Below are positions 17,228-27,511 of a stretch of DNA of 64,000 nucleotides, one piece after another. The DNA comes from an uncultured Myxococcales bacterium (GTDB lineage: Bacteria; Myxococcota_A; UBA9042): assembly GCA_903842345.1 (NCBI GenBank), contig CAIMLR010000004.1, positions 186,001 to 250,000 of the forward strand, read 5' to 3'. How positions within the stretch are numbered: position 1 is the stretch's first letter; the number at the start of each line of letters is the position of its first letter. Under the pieces are notes generated by a model. The model ran no database searches, was not told the DNA's origin, and was given only the letters and a program-made list of their open reading frames with translations. The position numbers and the translations under genes are program-made.

Positions 17228-20200
17228 ATGGAAATAGCACATTGCCGCGGCCGGCTCTGGCGCCGAAGTCTGTGGTTTGGCATCTGCTTGGCGTTGTTTC
17301 CTTGGACGGCGCACGCTGCCTGCACAGTCGCGGGCTTTGGCGACAACAGCACTGGCCAGACCACCGTGCCCAGCGGCCTCGGCGTCGTCAAGCAACTGGC
17401 CGTGGGCGATGCGTTCACGCTGGCCTTGAAAGTCGACGGCACGGTCGCGGCATGGGGCAGCGATGCCACCGGCGCCGTCACCGCGACCAACGGATTGACC
17501 AGCGTCCAAGCCGTCGCCGTCGGTCACGCCCACGCGCTCGTCGCCTTCCAGGATGGCACGGTCAAGGTCTATGGCGACACCTCGTTCGCCAACGCCAGCG
17601 TGCCCTTCAGCCTCTCGCAAGTCACTTCCGTCTCCGCCGGTTTGTCCTGTAGTTTCGCGATCAAACAAGACAACAGCATCTCCGCTTGGGGCGACAACAT
17701 CGCCGTCCCCGACATCGACCTGGCCAACAACCAGCAGAACTTCAAAGCCGTCGCCGCGCGCGGAAAGAACGTGTTCGGCTTGCGCAAGGACGGGACGGTC
17801 GCTGCCTTCTGCGGCAACGCCTCATGCGCGCCGCCCGCGGGCCTGAGCAACGTCATCCAGATCGCCGCCACCGAGACGGCGCGCATCGCGCTCAAGGACA
17901 ACGGCAGCGTCGTCGCGTGGGGCACCGGCAGCGCAGCCGTGGTTCCCGTCGGCCTGCAAGACGTCGTGTGGATTGCTGCCAGCGCCGACGTCGTCATGGC
18001 GGGCAAGTCGGACGGCACGGTCGTCGCGTGGGGCAACACCGCCAGCGTCACCGGCATGACCACGGCCGTCAGCGCCGCCAAGGACGTGTGGGTCGGCGGC
18101 TTGGGCAGCAACTTCGGGCTTTTGTACACCTGCGCGGCCGGCTGCGGCGACACCGGCCCGTTTGGCTGCTGCCAGAACGACATGCTGCAAATTTGCGACG
18201 ACGCCGGGCAGCTCAGTTATTCGTTCTGCAACACCAACACGTGCGGCTGGAACTACAGCAACGCCAACGCCTGCGACGCCAGCGGCCTCGGTTTCCCGGA
18301 GCTCGGCTTGCGCAAGGATTGCGCGCCCACCGGCTGCCTACCCAACTGCACCGGCTCAGTCTGCGGCGACGACGGCTGCGGCGGCTCCTGCGGCACTTGC
18401 CCCAGCGGCCAGTTCTGCAATGGCGGCAAGTGCCTTGGAAACTGCAGTTCACTCAACAACGACTGCCGCACCTGCATCTGCAACATCGACAACACCTGCT
18501 GCACGTCTGCCTGGGACACGCATTGCGACAACATGTGCGTTGGCAGCGGCTGCGACAGCGTGTGCGGCAGCGCGACGTGCACGCCGCAATGCAGCGGCAA
18601 GGCGTGCGGCAGCGACGGCTGCGGCGGCGCGTGCGGCACGTGCGGCGTGAACGAAACCTGCGATACCGGCACGTTCCAGTGCGTGTTCAACGGCGGCGGG
18701 GACATCGGCGATGCCGGCGGCGGCGTGGACGACACACTCAGCGACGCCAGCAGTTCCGACGCCGGCAGCTCCGGCACCGTCGCGACCTGCGGCGTGTACG
18801 GCTACGGCAGCAATTCGTCCGGCGAAACGACGATTCCCGCGGACATCGGGCAGGTCGTACAGCTCGCGTCGGCCAGCTACTTTAGCGTGGCCCTGCGCAG
18901 CGACGGCACGAGCAAGGCGTGGGGCGCCGTCCCGACCGACCTCCAGACCGCGCTGGCCAGCGGCATCCCCGGCGTCAAAGCCATCGCAGCGGGCGACCAA
19001 CACGTCGTGTTTGCCATGAGCGACGGCACGGTGAAGGCCTACGGCCTCGGCGCAGGCGGCGGCGCGACCATCGTGCCCAGCGGCCTGACCGGTGTGGTTG
19101 CCGTCGCGGCCGGCTATTCCAGCTCGTTTGCGCTCAAGTCCGACGGCAGCGTGGTCGCCTGGGGCACAAGCAGCGACGGCCTCGGCGCGGTGGAAGCAGC
19201 CAACGGCGCCACCGGCTTCACGATCATCGGCGCGCACAACGGCATGGCTGCGGGCATCAAGTCCGACGGCTCCGTCGTCGCGTTCACCAGCGATCCCGGT
19301 TACTTCGCGCCGAGCGGCCTGCAGGCCCAAGCCCTGGCCTTCGACGCGAGCTCGATGTACGCGCTCAAGTCCGACGGCACAGTCGCCGCCTGGGGCTCGA
19401 GCGGCGGCCTGCCCGTGATGCCGGTCAACTGGACGAACATCGTCGCCATTTCCGGCGGCAACGCCGGCCTCGCGGGCATCACCCCGGACGGCACGCTCAA
19501 AGGCCTCGACAGCGTGTTGAACGGCGCCGCGCCCACCGGCGTGTCCATGTTCGCGGTGGGCTGGCAGTTCCTCATCGCCGCGCAATGCCCCGCCAGCTGC
19601 GGCGCCATCGGCCCGACCGGGTGCTGCGACGGCGACAACGTCAAGACGTGCGACAGCTCCGGCGCGGTCAGCAGCAGCGCATGCGCAACCGGCTCCTGCG
19701 GCTGGTCCGCGAGCGGCTATGCGTGCAATACCACTGGACAAAGCGCCGCCAACAACGTCCCCCCACGCAAGTGCCCGGCCGCTTGCACGCCCAACTGCAC
19801 GGGCAAGAACTGCGGCTCGGACGGCTGCGGCGGCTCGTGCGGCGACTGCGCCCAGACGCAGGCGTGCGGCAGCGACGGCATGTGCAAGTGCGTCCCCAGC
19901 TGCAACGGCAAGACCTGCGGCTCGGACGGCTGCGGCGGCTCGTGTGGCTTGTGCCCCGGCGGCACCAGCTGCGACGCAACCACGCAACAGTGCAAGTGTA
20001 CGCCCAAGTGCGACGGCAAAAGCTGCGGCCCGGACGGCTGCGGCGGCACGTGCGGCACCTGCGCCACCGGCGCGAGCTGCGGCACCAACAACCAGTGCCA
20101 GAACATCTGCGTGCCCAGCTGCGCCGGCAAGACATGCGGTTCGGACGGCTGCGGCGGTTCATGCGGCTTCTGCGCCGCGTCCGATGGCCTGTTTTGCAGT

Positions 20201-23200
20201 TCGACCTTTGGCGAATGCCGTGACACCGGCTGCCCGAACGTTCCCTTGTTCGGCTGCTGCGACGGCGAAACGGCCAAGTACTGCGCGGCCGGCCACGTCG
20301 AGGTCACCAAGGATTGCCACGCCGCGGGGCTCTATTGCGGCTGGGCCTACAACCCGGATCCCTTTCACCCGGTGCTCGCTACCAGCGCCGCGTACATGTG
20401 CCAAAAGGGGCCGGGCAGCGTCGACAAATACGGCACGCCGCGCGCGTGTCCCGGCAGCGCCACGTGCGTGCCCAATTGCACCGGCAAAGGCTGCGGTTCG
20501 GACGGTTGCGGCGGCTCCTGCGGCACCTGCGCGGGGACCAAAAAGTGCGAGTTCAGCACGGGCCAGTGCAAGGACTCGGCATGCGCGAACGTCCCGTACG
20601 AGGGCTGCTGCAAGGACGGCACCGTCGTTTCCTGCAACCAGAGCAACGGCGCGATCACGTTCACGACCTGCAAGCCGCTCAACACGACGGGCGGCGAGGC
20701 GTGCCTCTGGAACGGCAGTTCCTTCCAATGCATGTCGCCAAACGTCGGCCTTTCCAAGCCGAACGGCATCGCGGGGATCTGCCCGGCTTCCGTCTGCATG
20801 CCCAACTGCAAAGGCAAGAACTGCGGCTCTGACGGCTGCGGCGGCTCCTGCGGCACCTGCAAGGGCAACGATACCTGCAACGCCGCGCTGGGCTACTGCC
20901 AAGGACCCTGCGTTCCCGTCTGCAACAAGCCGGACATCACGAGCTACGGCGGCACCTACCACTACTGCGGCTACGACGACGGCTGCGGCGGCACGTGCGG
21001 CTGCAAGGACGGCCAGTTCTGCAACGTCTACGGCTACGGCTCGATCAAGCCCGGCTACTGCCAAGCCGGTACGGACACCTGCAAGACCGCCGGCGTCACG
21101 ACCGCCAACTGCTGCATCAACGACAGCCAGCTGAAGTCCTGCAACGGCGGCCAAGTTCAGTCACAGAACTGCAAATACGGCTGTGGCTGGTCGCCCTATA
21201 GCAACGCGTACTATTGCCTGTACGACGCCCCCGGCCCTGGCGACGTCCTGACCGATCCCAGCGGCGCTCACCCGCTCGCATGCCCAGGCTCGATCGCCTG
21301 CGTGCCGCTCTGCAAGGACAAGCAGTGCGGCTCCGACGGCTGCGGCGGCACGTGCGGCTCCTGCGCCGACGGCCAAAAGTGCGACGGGGACGGCAAGTGC
21401 ATGGACAAGTGCGCGCACAACGTCGGCTTTGAGGGCTGCTGCAACGGCGACCAGCTGAAAATGTGCGGCAAGACCTCCTCCTACGATGCTGCCGACAAGA
21501 TCGGGCTCACCCAATGCGCGCCGGGCACCTGCGGCTGGAAATCGGCGGATGGCAAGTACGGCTGCAACTCGAGCGGCAGCGCGGATCCCAGCGGCAAGCA
21601 CGTCAAGGCGTGCGAGTGCGTGCCATCCTGCCTCCCGTACTACCAGACCTGCGGCTCGGACGGCTGCGGCGGCAGTTGCGGCTCGTGCCCCACGGGCAAA
21701 GTCTGTCACAGCTACGACTACTACGGCATCCCCAAGCAGGAATGCTGCTCGCCCAGCTGCAGCGGCAAGGTCTGCGGCGACGACGGCTGCGGCGGCAGCT
21801 GCGGCTCCTGCGGCACCGGCACGGCGTGCGACGGCAGCACCGGCAAGTGCGAGACCATCCCGCCGCCTCCGACCTGCCAGAACACCAAGTGGCAGGGCGC
21901 GTGCAATGGCGAAGTGCTGCAGTACTGCACCGGCACCCAAATCGTCACCCAGAACTGCGGCAGCAGCTTGCACTGCGGCTGGAACGCGGGCCTCGGCGCC
22001 TACTCGTGCGGCACGGCCGGCGGAGCGGATCCCAGCGGCCAGTTTCCCAAGGAAGCGGCCGGCACCAAGGCGCTCTGCATTCCGAATTGCACGGGGCGCG
22101 AATGCGGCTCCGACGGCTGCGGCGGCGCGTGCGGGTCGTACCAGTGCAAGGAGGACTACTACATTTGCAACAGCAAGGCCGGCAAGTGCGAAGTCGACTA
22201 CGACGGCGAATGGTGGTGGAGCAAGCACCCGTTACCCGCGTGCCCCGATGGCCAGGTCATCAACAAGGTCACCGGCGGGTGCAAATCGGACAACGGCGGG
22301 GCGTGCGGGGCCAACTCGGTTCACACCGGCAAGTTGTGCGGCAAACAGGACAGCGGCTGGACCTGCCAATGCGACCCGGACTGCACGACGCGGGGCGACT
22401 GCTGCTCGGACTACTACGCCTCGTGCCCGGCGGTGGCATTGGGCACGACCGCGTGCGGCGACAAGAGCTGCGACGCGAGCCAGGGCGAAACGTGCGCGGA
22501 TTGCCCTGCCGACTGCGGAACGTGCGCCTCGTTCAGCGGAACCTCGCCGCCGTGGCGCTCGCCGCTCAATGAAATCCTGACGTTGCCGGGGACGGCGGCG
22601 CAGAAGGAACAGACGGTGGCCTCCGGCCCGGAATCGCTGCTGCCGGCCGATTCGCCGTGGCCGCGTGCGGGGTTGCAGGCGTATCTGCCGCGCGACGGCG
22701 TCCTGTATGGCAGCCCGTACAACTTCGCCGCCGCGGGCAGCACGGGCACGTTCAGCTCGGTCGCCGGCGCCCAGGGGCAGGCGATCCGGTTCGGCAACGC
22801 CGGGATGACGGGGCCCTCGGACGGCACGGCGCGCATCAAGCTCTGGTCGGCGTTGCCGGCGATCGACAGCGCCGCGAACAAGACGCTCGGCGGGCTGACG
22901 CTGGCGATGTGGGTCCGGGTCCCGACCTCGGCGCCTGCCACCGTCAATCCGCTGGCCTCGCTCAAGGACATGGGCATGTCGGCGTACCAAAACGACAAGC
23001 CGATTTGCCTGGCGACGCGGCCGGGCGACACCACGCTCAAGATCACGTGCCCGAGCGAATATCCCACCATCACGCCGACCATCGGCAGCGTCTACGCGTG
23101 GTACGGCCCCACCTCCACGCCGCCCAACGCCGGCACTGTCAAGTGCGACGCCCTCGACAAAGCCGGCTTGAGCCCCACCTGCAGCGATCCGGGCATCCTG

Positions 23201-26200
23201 GCAGCGGTCGAAAAGGCCTGCCTCGGCAACTCCACTTGCACCGTGACCCTGACGCCACCGGCGTGCGCCACCGGAACCTCCATCGCCTTCGTGCGCGCGA
23301 TGTGCACGTACGGCAGCTCCATCGTCGGGCCGTCCATTGCGGTCGACAGCAGCGCCAACGGCAGCAAGCTGATGTTCGTGCAGGATCCGTCGGTGCCGCT
23401 CCAGAGCACGACCAGCATCAAGGACGGCTTGTGGCACCACGTGGCGGTGACCTTGCGGCCGCTGACGCCGGGCGGCCGACGCGGCATGACGCAGCTGTAC
23501 GTGGACGGTGAGCTGCAGGGCTCCAGCGACGCGCTGCTCTTTGGCCATTTTGACGAAGTCGTGCTGGGCGCGGGCAGTCTGCTCGGCACGGGCGCGACGC
23601 CGGCGGTGACCAAGACCTCGGGCGTGGGCGACTTGGACGAAGTGTTCGTCTACAACCGCGCGCTGAGCGATGCTGAGGTGCGCGCACTGAAGAACAAGCG
23701 CGATTTCGGGTTCTTGCGGCAATGGCCGGCCACTTCGGCCGAGCAGGTCGTGACGACGCGGCTGGGCATTGCTTCAGGTACGCCGTCGGTGACGGCGGTG
23801 ACCAACCCGGCGGTGGCGCTGCAAGAGGGCGCGTCCAAGCCGTTGACGGCCTCGTGGGCGGGCCTGACCGTGCAGAACGGCAACTACGCGCAGTTGCAGG
23901 CGGATTCCGACCTTGCGGCGATGTCGTCTTACACGCTGATGGGCTGGATCCGCGCGGACAACGTGGCGGCAGGCGGCACGCTGCTGCAGTTGACCAAGGG
24001 CACGACCGCGCAGGCGGCGCTGACTTTGACCAGCGATTGCGACGGCTTGGGCGTCAAGGGCACGGTCGGCAGCAACAGCACGCCGGTGTCCTCGTGCGAA
24101 CACGGGCTGCGGGCCAACACCTGGCAGTTCGTCGCGCTGGTGCAAAATGGCCCGACGCTGCAGGCGTACATCGACGGCGCGCTGGCGGGCACGCTGACCG
24201 CGACGACGACGCCGACGATCCTGAGCGGAACGGGCAATGTCGGGCTGCAGACGGGCACAGGCGTGACGCTCGGCTGGAGCGCGCTGGCGAACCGCGCGAT
24301 GCCCGTGGCGGAGCTGGAACAGTGGCGCAATCCTGGCCCGGCGGTCTGGATGGACGGCTTCCACTACGTCGACGGCGCCAAAGGCCGGATGCGCGACTAC
24401 GCCAACTTTGCCAACTTCTCCAGCAAGACCACCCAGGACGTCGTGGAGGTGTTCGACAACAAAGGTGCGAGCTGGCAGCCGACGGCGGGCGGCACGGCGC
24501 TCACGTTGTCGTCCAGCAACAGCACGTCGAGCGAAGTGCGGATCGCCGCGCGCGGGCGATTGCGGGCGTCGGGCGCCAACGGCCTCCGACCGTTCGCCTT
24601 CACCGGCCGGGTCACGTTCGGACCGGGATCCGTCGCCAACGTGCCGCTGGTGAGCAACGCCACCGGCGACGGGCAGACGAGCTGGACGCCGAGAATGAAC
24701 ACGACGCTGAAGTGCACGCGCAGCACCGACGCGCTGAGCTGCAATTTTGCCGGCAGCAGCCAACTCAGCGACGGGACCTGGAAACTGTGGACGACCGAGA
24801 CGCGCTCGGCTGCAGTCGGCAACGTCACCGTGCACGTCGATGTGGCTGTGTCCTTTGACGGCACGGACATGCACTTCGCGCTGTCGAGCCCGGATGCGAC
24901 GTTCGGCGCGGGAAGTGTCGGCGCGGCAGGTCCGGGCGGCGGCACTCCGGTCGGCTACGTGCTGACCACAACGCCCGCGACGGGAACCGCGCTGCCCAAA
25001 GAGACCGCGACGGCTGTGCCCAACGGCGCGTATTTCCGCATGACGCCGCCGGCATCGTTCACCGGTACGACGGCGCCTGCGTTTGCGCTGGCCAGGCTCT
25101 ATCCGCGGCCGCTGAGCAACACCGAGCTGGGCCAGCAGGTCCTGCGGGCGTGCACCGACCAACATTGCAGCGACATCAACCGCTCGTGTGTCGATGGCGG
25201 CCAATCGCTGCCCGTGTGCGGCAACTGCAAGGCGGGCTCGTTCGAGGTCAGCGGCACCCACGGCGGCCAGTGCTATGTGCGCAAGAACTACGGCGGCAAC
25301 TGCGCGGTCGACGCCGAGTGCGTCAGCGGCTTCTGCCAGAACGGCAGCTGCGGCGCCAAGGAACTCACCACGGACTGCACCGCGTTCTGCCACGGCAAGG
25401 GCCGCGAGTGCGTGATGGCATTCACCGGCTACAGCTTCAAGACCGCCATGTGCGCCAACGCGTGCTTGCCGTACTACACGCAGCCCGGCCTCGACCACTT
25501 TGATCCCGACGTCGACTGCATCTGGTCGCCGGACGCGGACGTGGGCGAAGTGTGCGCCGCCAACGACGAGTGCAAGTCCGGCAGCTGCTCGTCCGTTTCC
25601 GACTACGTCTACAACTTCACGGTCGATCGCAGCCCGGCGTGCAAGGCCGACGGCACGTGTCCGGGCTGGCAGAACACGTCCGACAACAACAAGCCGTTCA
25701 AGTGCGACAAGCGCTGGGACATGGACCTGGACCTCGCGAAGCAGTCCGTTTGCATGTGGGTGCCGACCGGCAATACGCAGATTTCGACCGTGCAGCGCTG
25801 CGATGCGACGTCGGCACAGGCGTGCGCGGACGTGCACCGAAAGGCCGTGCTCGCCAACAAGTCCGGTATCAACGGCACGCCGATGTACAAATGCGGCGAC
25901 TGCGATCCGACCACGTGGACCAACTCGTTGGACGGCAAGACGTATCCGCTGTGGGTCAAGCGCTGGCGGTTGCTCTCTCCAGAGGCGTGCCAGCTGATGC
26001 ACACCAACCTGGTGCGCGCGTTTGTCGCCGGAAAATACACGGAAATTCCGGGGTTCCTGTTCGAGAGCTTCAACGCGTCGACGCTCGGCCAGTTCATTCT
26101 GGAGAAGCCGCCCGGGTCGATCCTGACGCCCGCCGAGTTCGCCAAGCTCATCACCAAGGGCGTGGGTCCGGAGATGATCGACTACGTGCTGGACTCAGAC

Positions 26201-27499
26201 GTCCGCGCCACCTGGGACGCCAAGTATCCGGCCTTGCTGCTGGCCGACTGCGCCATGGATCCCGCCCAGCCCAAGGCGGCGCCGTTCAACAACAAGAACG
26301 ACAACTACCAGGTCTGCGCGCCCAACCAGTTCCCGGACGGCTCGCCGTGCCCGCCCGATGGCGTTGACGCATCGCTGGCCGACAGCTTCTGCCAGAGCGG
26401 CTTCTGCGCGCGCGACACGCACAAGTGCGAGGAGGGCTATGGCATCCTGGAAGACACGCAGTCCGCCAGCCGCAACGACCACAAGGCCTCGGAAGACGCG
26501 TCGGTGCCGCCGGTGCAGTTTGTCCAGCAGAATACGCCCACACTGCAGTTCAAGAAGGTCAAGAAGTCCACGATCGCGAACACGGCGATGCAGGAGCGCA
26601 ACTATTCGATGTCGCTGACCAATTCGAACACGCTCAGCTTCTTTGGTACCTCGATGGACGTCATGTCCATCTCCAACACGCTGTCCGGTGTGATGAATGG
26701 GCCGGACGAAGCCGTGAAGTTCAATTCCTCGGTTTCGATGTTTGGCATCAGTGTGGCCATGCCCGGGGAGCCGCCGCTCAAGTGTGCGGGCATGTCGTGG
26801 AAGGACGGCACGTTGGTGGAACCGCCGCCGCCGCACGCCGCATGCGACCGTGCCAAGCCGTCGGACATTTCCGTCGGGTTTCCGTCGCTGCACGTCTGCT
26901 CGCCTTCGCCCGGCGAGTGCCACGACGATCCGGCCAATTCGCCGTTCAACACGGTGCAAAAGGCCAAGGGGCCGCTGTGCATCAAGCGGTTTGTGTTCGT
27001 CGGGCCGGTGCCGGTATCGATTGAAGTGAGCCTGGTGATTGAAGCGTGCCTGGGCTACGGCACGGAAGTCGATCCGGATTCCCTGGAAGGCTCGTTTGCA
27101 ATCACGCCGGAAATCAACGTCGCCGTCGAGGCCAAAGGTGGCGTGGGCGGGGAAGTCGGCCCGGTGGAACTGTTCGCTGGCGTGAAGGCGGCCATCACCA
27201 TCCTGAACCTCACCTTCCCCATCAAGTGGGCGACGACCGTGACGCAGCTGCAGGATGACCAGAACAAGGACGTGGAGAATCTCTACAAGCTGGGCTACGC
27301 GCGGTCCATTTCGGCCGTCCTGAACACGCTGAAGTTGAGCCTCTCGGCGTTCGCGGAAGCGGCGGTGTCCGTGGTCAGCGTGGAGTGGGAATTCAGCCTC
27401 TTCGAGTACGAAGGCCTGACGTTCGAGTGGGAGTTGACGCCGCCCGACGAAATCTTCGCGAAGAAGGTCGACTTGCAGCACAAGACCGCGAATCAATAG
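17228..27499 (+). CDS. Giant secreted mosaic protein: RCC1, Cys-rich, LamG and SUEL-type lectin
   Basis: Predicted protein of 3423 residues. I chose the ATG at 17228 because a signal peptide (ICLALFPWTAHA) follows. Order: RCC1-type propeller (about 31-300, VAAWG blades); Cys-rich stretch; second RCC1-type propeller (about 520-785); a Cys-rich region to about 1760. In all, 13 copies of the CGSDGCGGSCGTC-type motif occur. Then a LamG-like domain (about 1810-2160) interrupted by a SUEL/rhamnose-binding-lectin-like insert (about 1930-2035), a second LamG-like domain (about 2180-2370), a further beta-rich segment, and Cys-rich modules (about 2640-3070). A beta-rich end domain starts near 3100. No transmembrane anchor or MYXO-CTERM tail is visible. 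It is probably a surface or matrix adhesin, first in a four-gene operon. Confidence 0.9.
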   Translation: MEIAHCRGRLWRRSLWFGICLALFPWTAHAACTVAGFGDNSTGQTTVPSGLGVVKQLAVGDAFTLALKVDGTVAAWGSDATGAVTATNGLTSVQAVAVGHAHALVAFQDGTVKVYGDTSFANASVPFSLSQVTSVSAGLSCSFAIKQDNSISAWGDNIAVPDIDLANNQQNFKAVAARGKNVFGLRKDGTVAAFCGNASCAPPAGLSNVIQIAATETARIALKDNGSVVAWGTGSAAVVPVGLQDVVWIAASADVVMAGKSDGTVVAWGNTASVTGMTTAVSAAKDVWVGGLGSNFGLLYTCAAGCGDTGPFGCCQNDMLQICDDAGQLSYSFCNTNTCGWNYSNANACDASGLGFPELGLRKDCAPTGCLPNCTGSVCGDDGCGGSCGTCPSGQFCNGGKCLGNCSSLNNDCRTCICNIDNTCCTSAWDTHCDNMCVGSGCDSVCGSATCTPQCSGKACGSDGCGGACGTCGVNETCDTGTFQCVFNGGGDIGDAGGGVDDTLSDASSSDAGSSGTVATCGVYGYGSNSSGETTIPADIGQVVQLASASYFSVALRSDGTSKAWGAVPTDLQTALASGIPGVKAIAAGDQHVVFAMSDGTVKAYGLGAGGGATIVPSGLTGVVAVAAGYSSSFALKSDGSVVAWGTSSDGLGAVEAANGATGFTIIGAHNGMAAGIKSDGSVVAFTSDPGYFAPSGLQAQALAFDASSMYALKSDGTVAAWGSSGGLPVMPVNWTNIVAISGGNAGLAGITPDGTLKGLDSVLNGAAPTGVSMFAVGWQFLIAAQCPASCGAIGPTGCCDGDNVKTCDSSGAVSSSACATGSCGWSASGYACNTTGQSAANNVPPRKCPAACTPNCTGKNCGSDGCGGSCGDCAQTQACGSDGMCKCVPSCNGKTCGSDGCGGSCGLCPGGTSCDATTQQCKCTPKCDGKSCGPDGCGGTCGTCATGASCGTNNQCQNICVPSCAGKTCGSDGCGGSCGFCAASDGLFCSSTFGECRDTGCPNVPLFGCCDGETAKYCAAGHVEVTKDCHAAGLYCGWAYNPDPFHPVLATSAAYMCQKGPGSVDKYGTPRACPGSATCVPNCTGKGCGSDGCGGSCGTCAGTKKCEFSTGQCKDSACANVPYEGCCKDGTVVSCNQSNGAITFTTCKPLNTTGGEACLWNGSSFQCMSPNVGLSKPNGIAGICPASVCMPNCKGKNCGSDGCGGSCGTCKGNDTCNAALGYCQGPCVPVCNKPDITSYGGTYHYCGYDDGCGGTCGCKDGQFCNVYGYGSIKPGYCQAGTDTCKTAGVTTANCCINDSQLKSCNGGQVQSQNCKYGCGWSPYSNAYYCLYDAPGPGDVLTDPSGAHPLACPGSIACVPLCKDKQCGSDGCGGTCGSCADGQKCDGDGKCMDKCAHNVGFEGCCNGDQLKMCGKTSSYDAADKIGLTQCAPGTCGWKSADGKYGCNSSGSADPSGKHVKACECVPSCLPYYQTCGSDGCGGSCGSCPTGKVCHSYDYYGIPKQECCSPSCSGKVCGDDGCGGSCGSCGTGTACDGSTGKCETIPPPPTCQNTKWQGACNGEVLQYCTGTQIVTQNCGSSLHCGWNAGLGAYSCGTAGGADPSGQFPKEAAGTKALCIPNCTGRECGSDGCGGACGSYQCKEDYYICNSKAGKCEVDYDGEWWWSKHPLPACPDGQVINKVTGGCKSDNGGACGANSVHTGKLCGKQDSGWTCQCDPDCTTRGDCCSDYYASCPAVALGTTACGDKSCDASQGETCADCPADCGTCASFSGTSPPWRSPLNEILTLPGTAAQKEQTVASGPESLLPADSPWPRAGLQAYLPRDGVLYGSPYNFAAAGSTGTFSSVAGAQGQAIRFGNAGMTGPSDGTARIKLWSALPAIDSAANKTLGGLTLAMWVRVPTSAPATVNPLASLKDMGMSAYQNDKPICLATRPGDTTLKITCPSEYPTITPTIGSVYAWYGPTSTPPNAGTVKCDALDKAGLSPTCSDPGILAAVEKACLGNSTCTVTLTPPACATGTSIAFVRAMCTYGSSIVGPSIAVDSSANGSKLMFVQDPSVPLQSTTSIKDGLWHHVAVTLRPLTPGGRRGMTQLYVDGELQGSSDALLFGHFDEVVLGAGSLLGTGATPAVTKTSGVGDLDEVFVYNRALSDAEVRALKNKRDFGFLRQWPATSAEQVVTTRLGIASGTPSVTAVTNPAVALQEGASKPLTASWAGLTVQNGNYAQLQADSDLAAMSSYTLMGWIRADNVAAGGTLLQLTKGTTAQAALTLTSDCDGLGVKGTVGSNSTPVSSCEHGLRANTWQFVALVQNGPTLQAYIDGALAGTLTATTTPTILSGTGNVGLQTGTGVTLGWSALANRAMPVAELEQWRNPGPAVWMDGFHYVDGAKGRMRDYANFANFSSKTTQDVVEVFDNKGASWQPTAGGTALTLSSSNSTSSEVRIAARGRLRASGANGLRPFAFTGRVTFGPGSVANVPLVSNATGDGQTSWTPRMNTTLKCTRSTDALSCNFAGSSQLSDGTWKLWTTETRSAAVGNVTVHVDVAVSFDGTDMHFALSSPDATFGAGSVGAAGPGGGTPVGYVLTTTPATGTALPKETATAVPNGAYFRMTPPASFTGTTAPAFALARLYPRPLSNTELGQQVLRACTDQHCSDINRSCVDGGQSLPVCGNCKAGSFEVSGTHGGQCYVRKNYGGNCAVDAECVSGFCQNGSCGAKELTTDCTAFCHGKGRECVMAFTGYSFKTAMCANACLPYYTQPGLDHFDPDVDCIWSPDADVGEVCAANDECKSGSCSSVSDYVYNFTVDRSPACKADGTCPGWQNTSDNNKPFKCDKRWDMDLDLAKQSVCMWVPTGNTQISTVQRCDATSAQACADVHRKAVLANKSGINGTPMYKCGDCDPTTWTNSLDGKTYPLWVKRWRLLSPEACQLMHTNLVRAFVAGKYTEIPGFLFESFNASTLGQFILEKPPGSILTPAEFAKLITKGVGPEMIDYVLDSDVRATWDAKYPALLLADCAMDPAQPKAAPFNNKNDNYQVCAPNQFPDGSPCPPDGVDASLADSFCQSGFCARDTHKCEEGYGILEDTQSASRNDHKASEDASVPPVQFVQQNTPTLQFKKVKKSTIANTAMQERNYSMSLTNSNTLSFFGTSMDVMSISNTLSGVMNGPDEAVKFNSSVSMFGISVAMPGEPPLKCAGMSWKDGTLVEPPPPHAACDRAKPSDISVGFPSLHVCSPSPGECHDDPANSPFNTVQKAKGPLCIKRFVFVGPVPVSIEVSLVIEACLGYGTEVDPDSLEGSFAITPEINVAVEAKGGVGGEVGPVELFAGVKAAITILNLTFPIKWATTVTQLQDDQNKDVENLYKLGYARSISAVLNTLKLSLSAFAEAAVSVVSVEWEFSLFEYEGLTFEWELTPPDEIFAKKVDLQHKTANQ

Positions 27500-27511
27500 G
27501 AGCACAGGACC

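Noticed and set aside
18340-22160. CRISPR array or tandem DNA repeat
   Set aside because: Regularly spaced similar sequences are codons for the Cys-rich protein motif. Spacing varies and the reading frame is kept.
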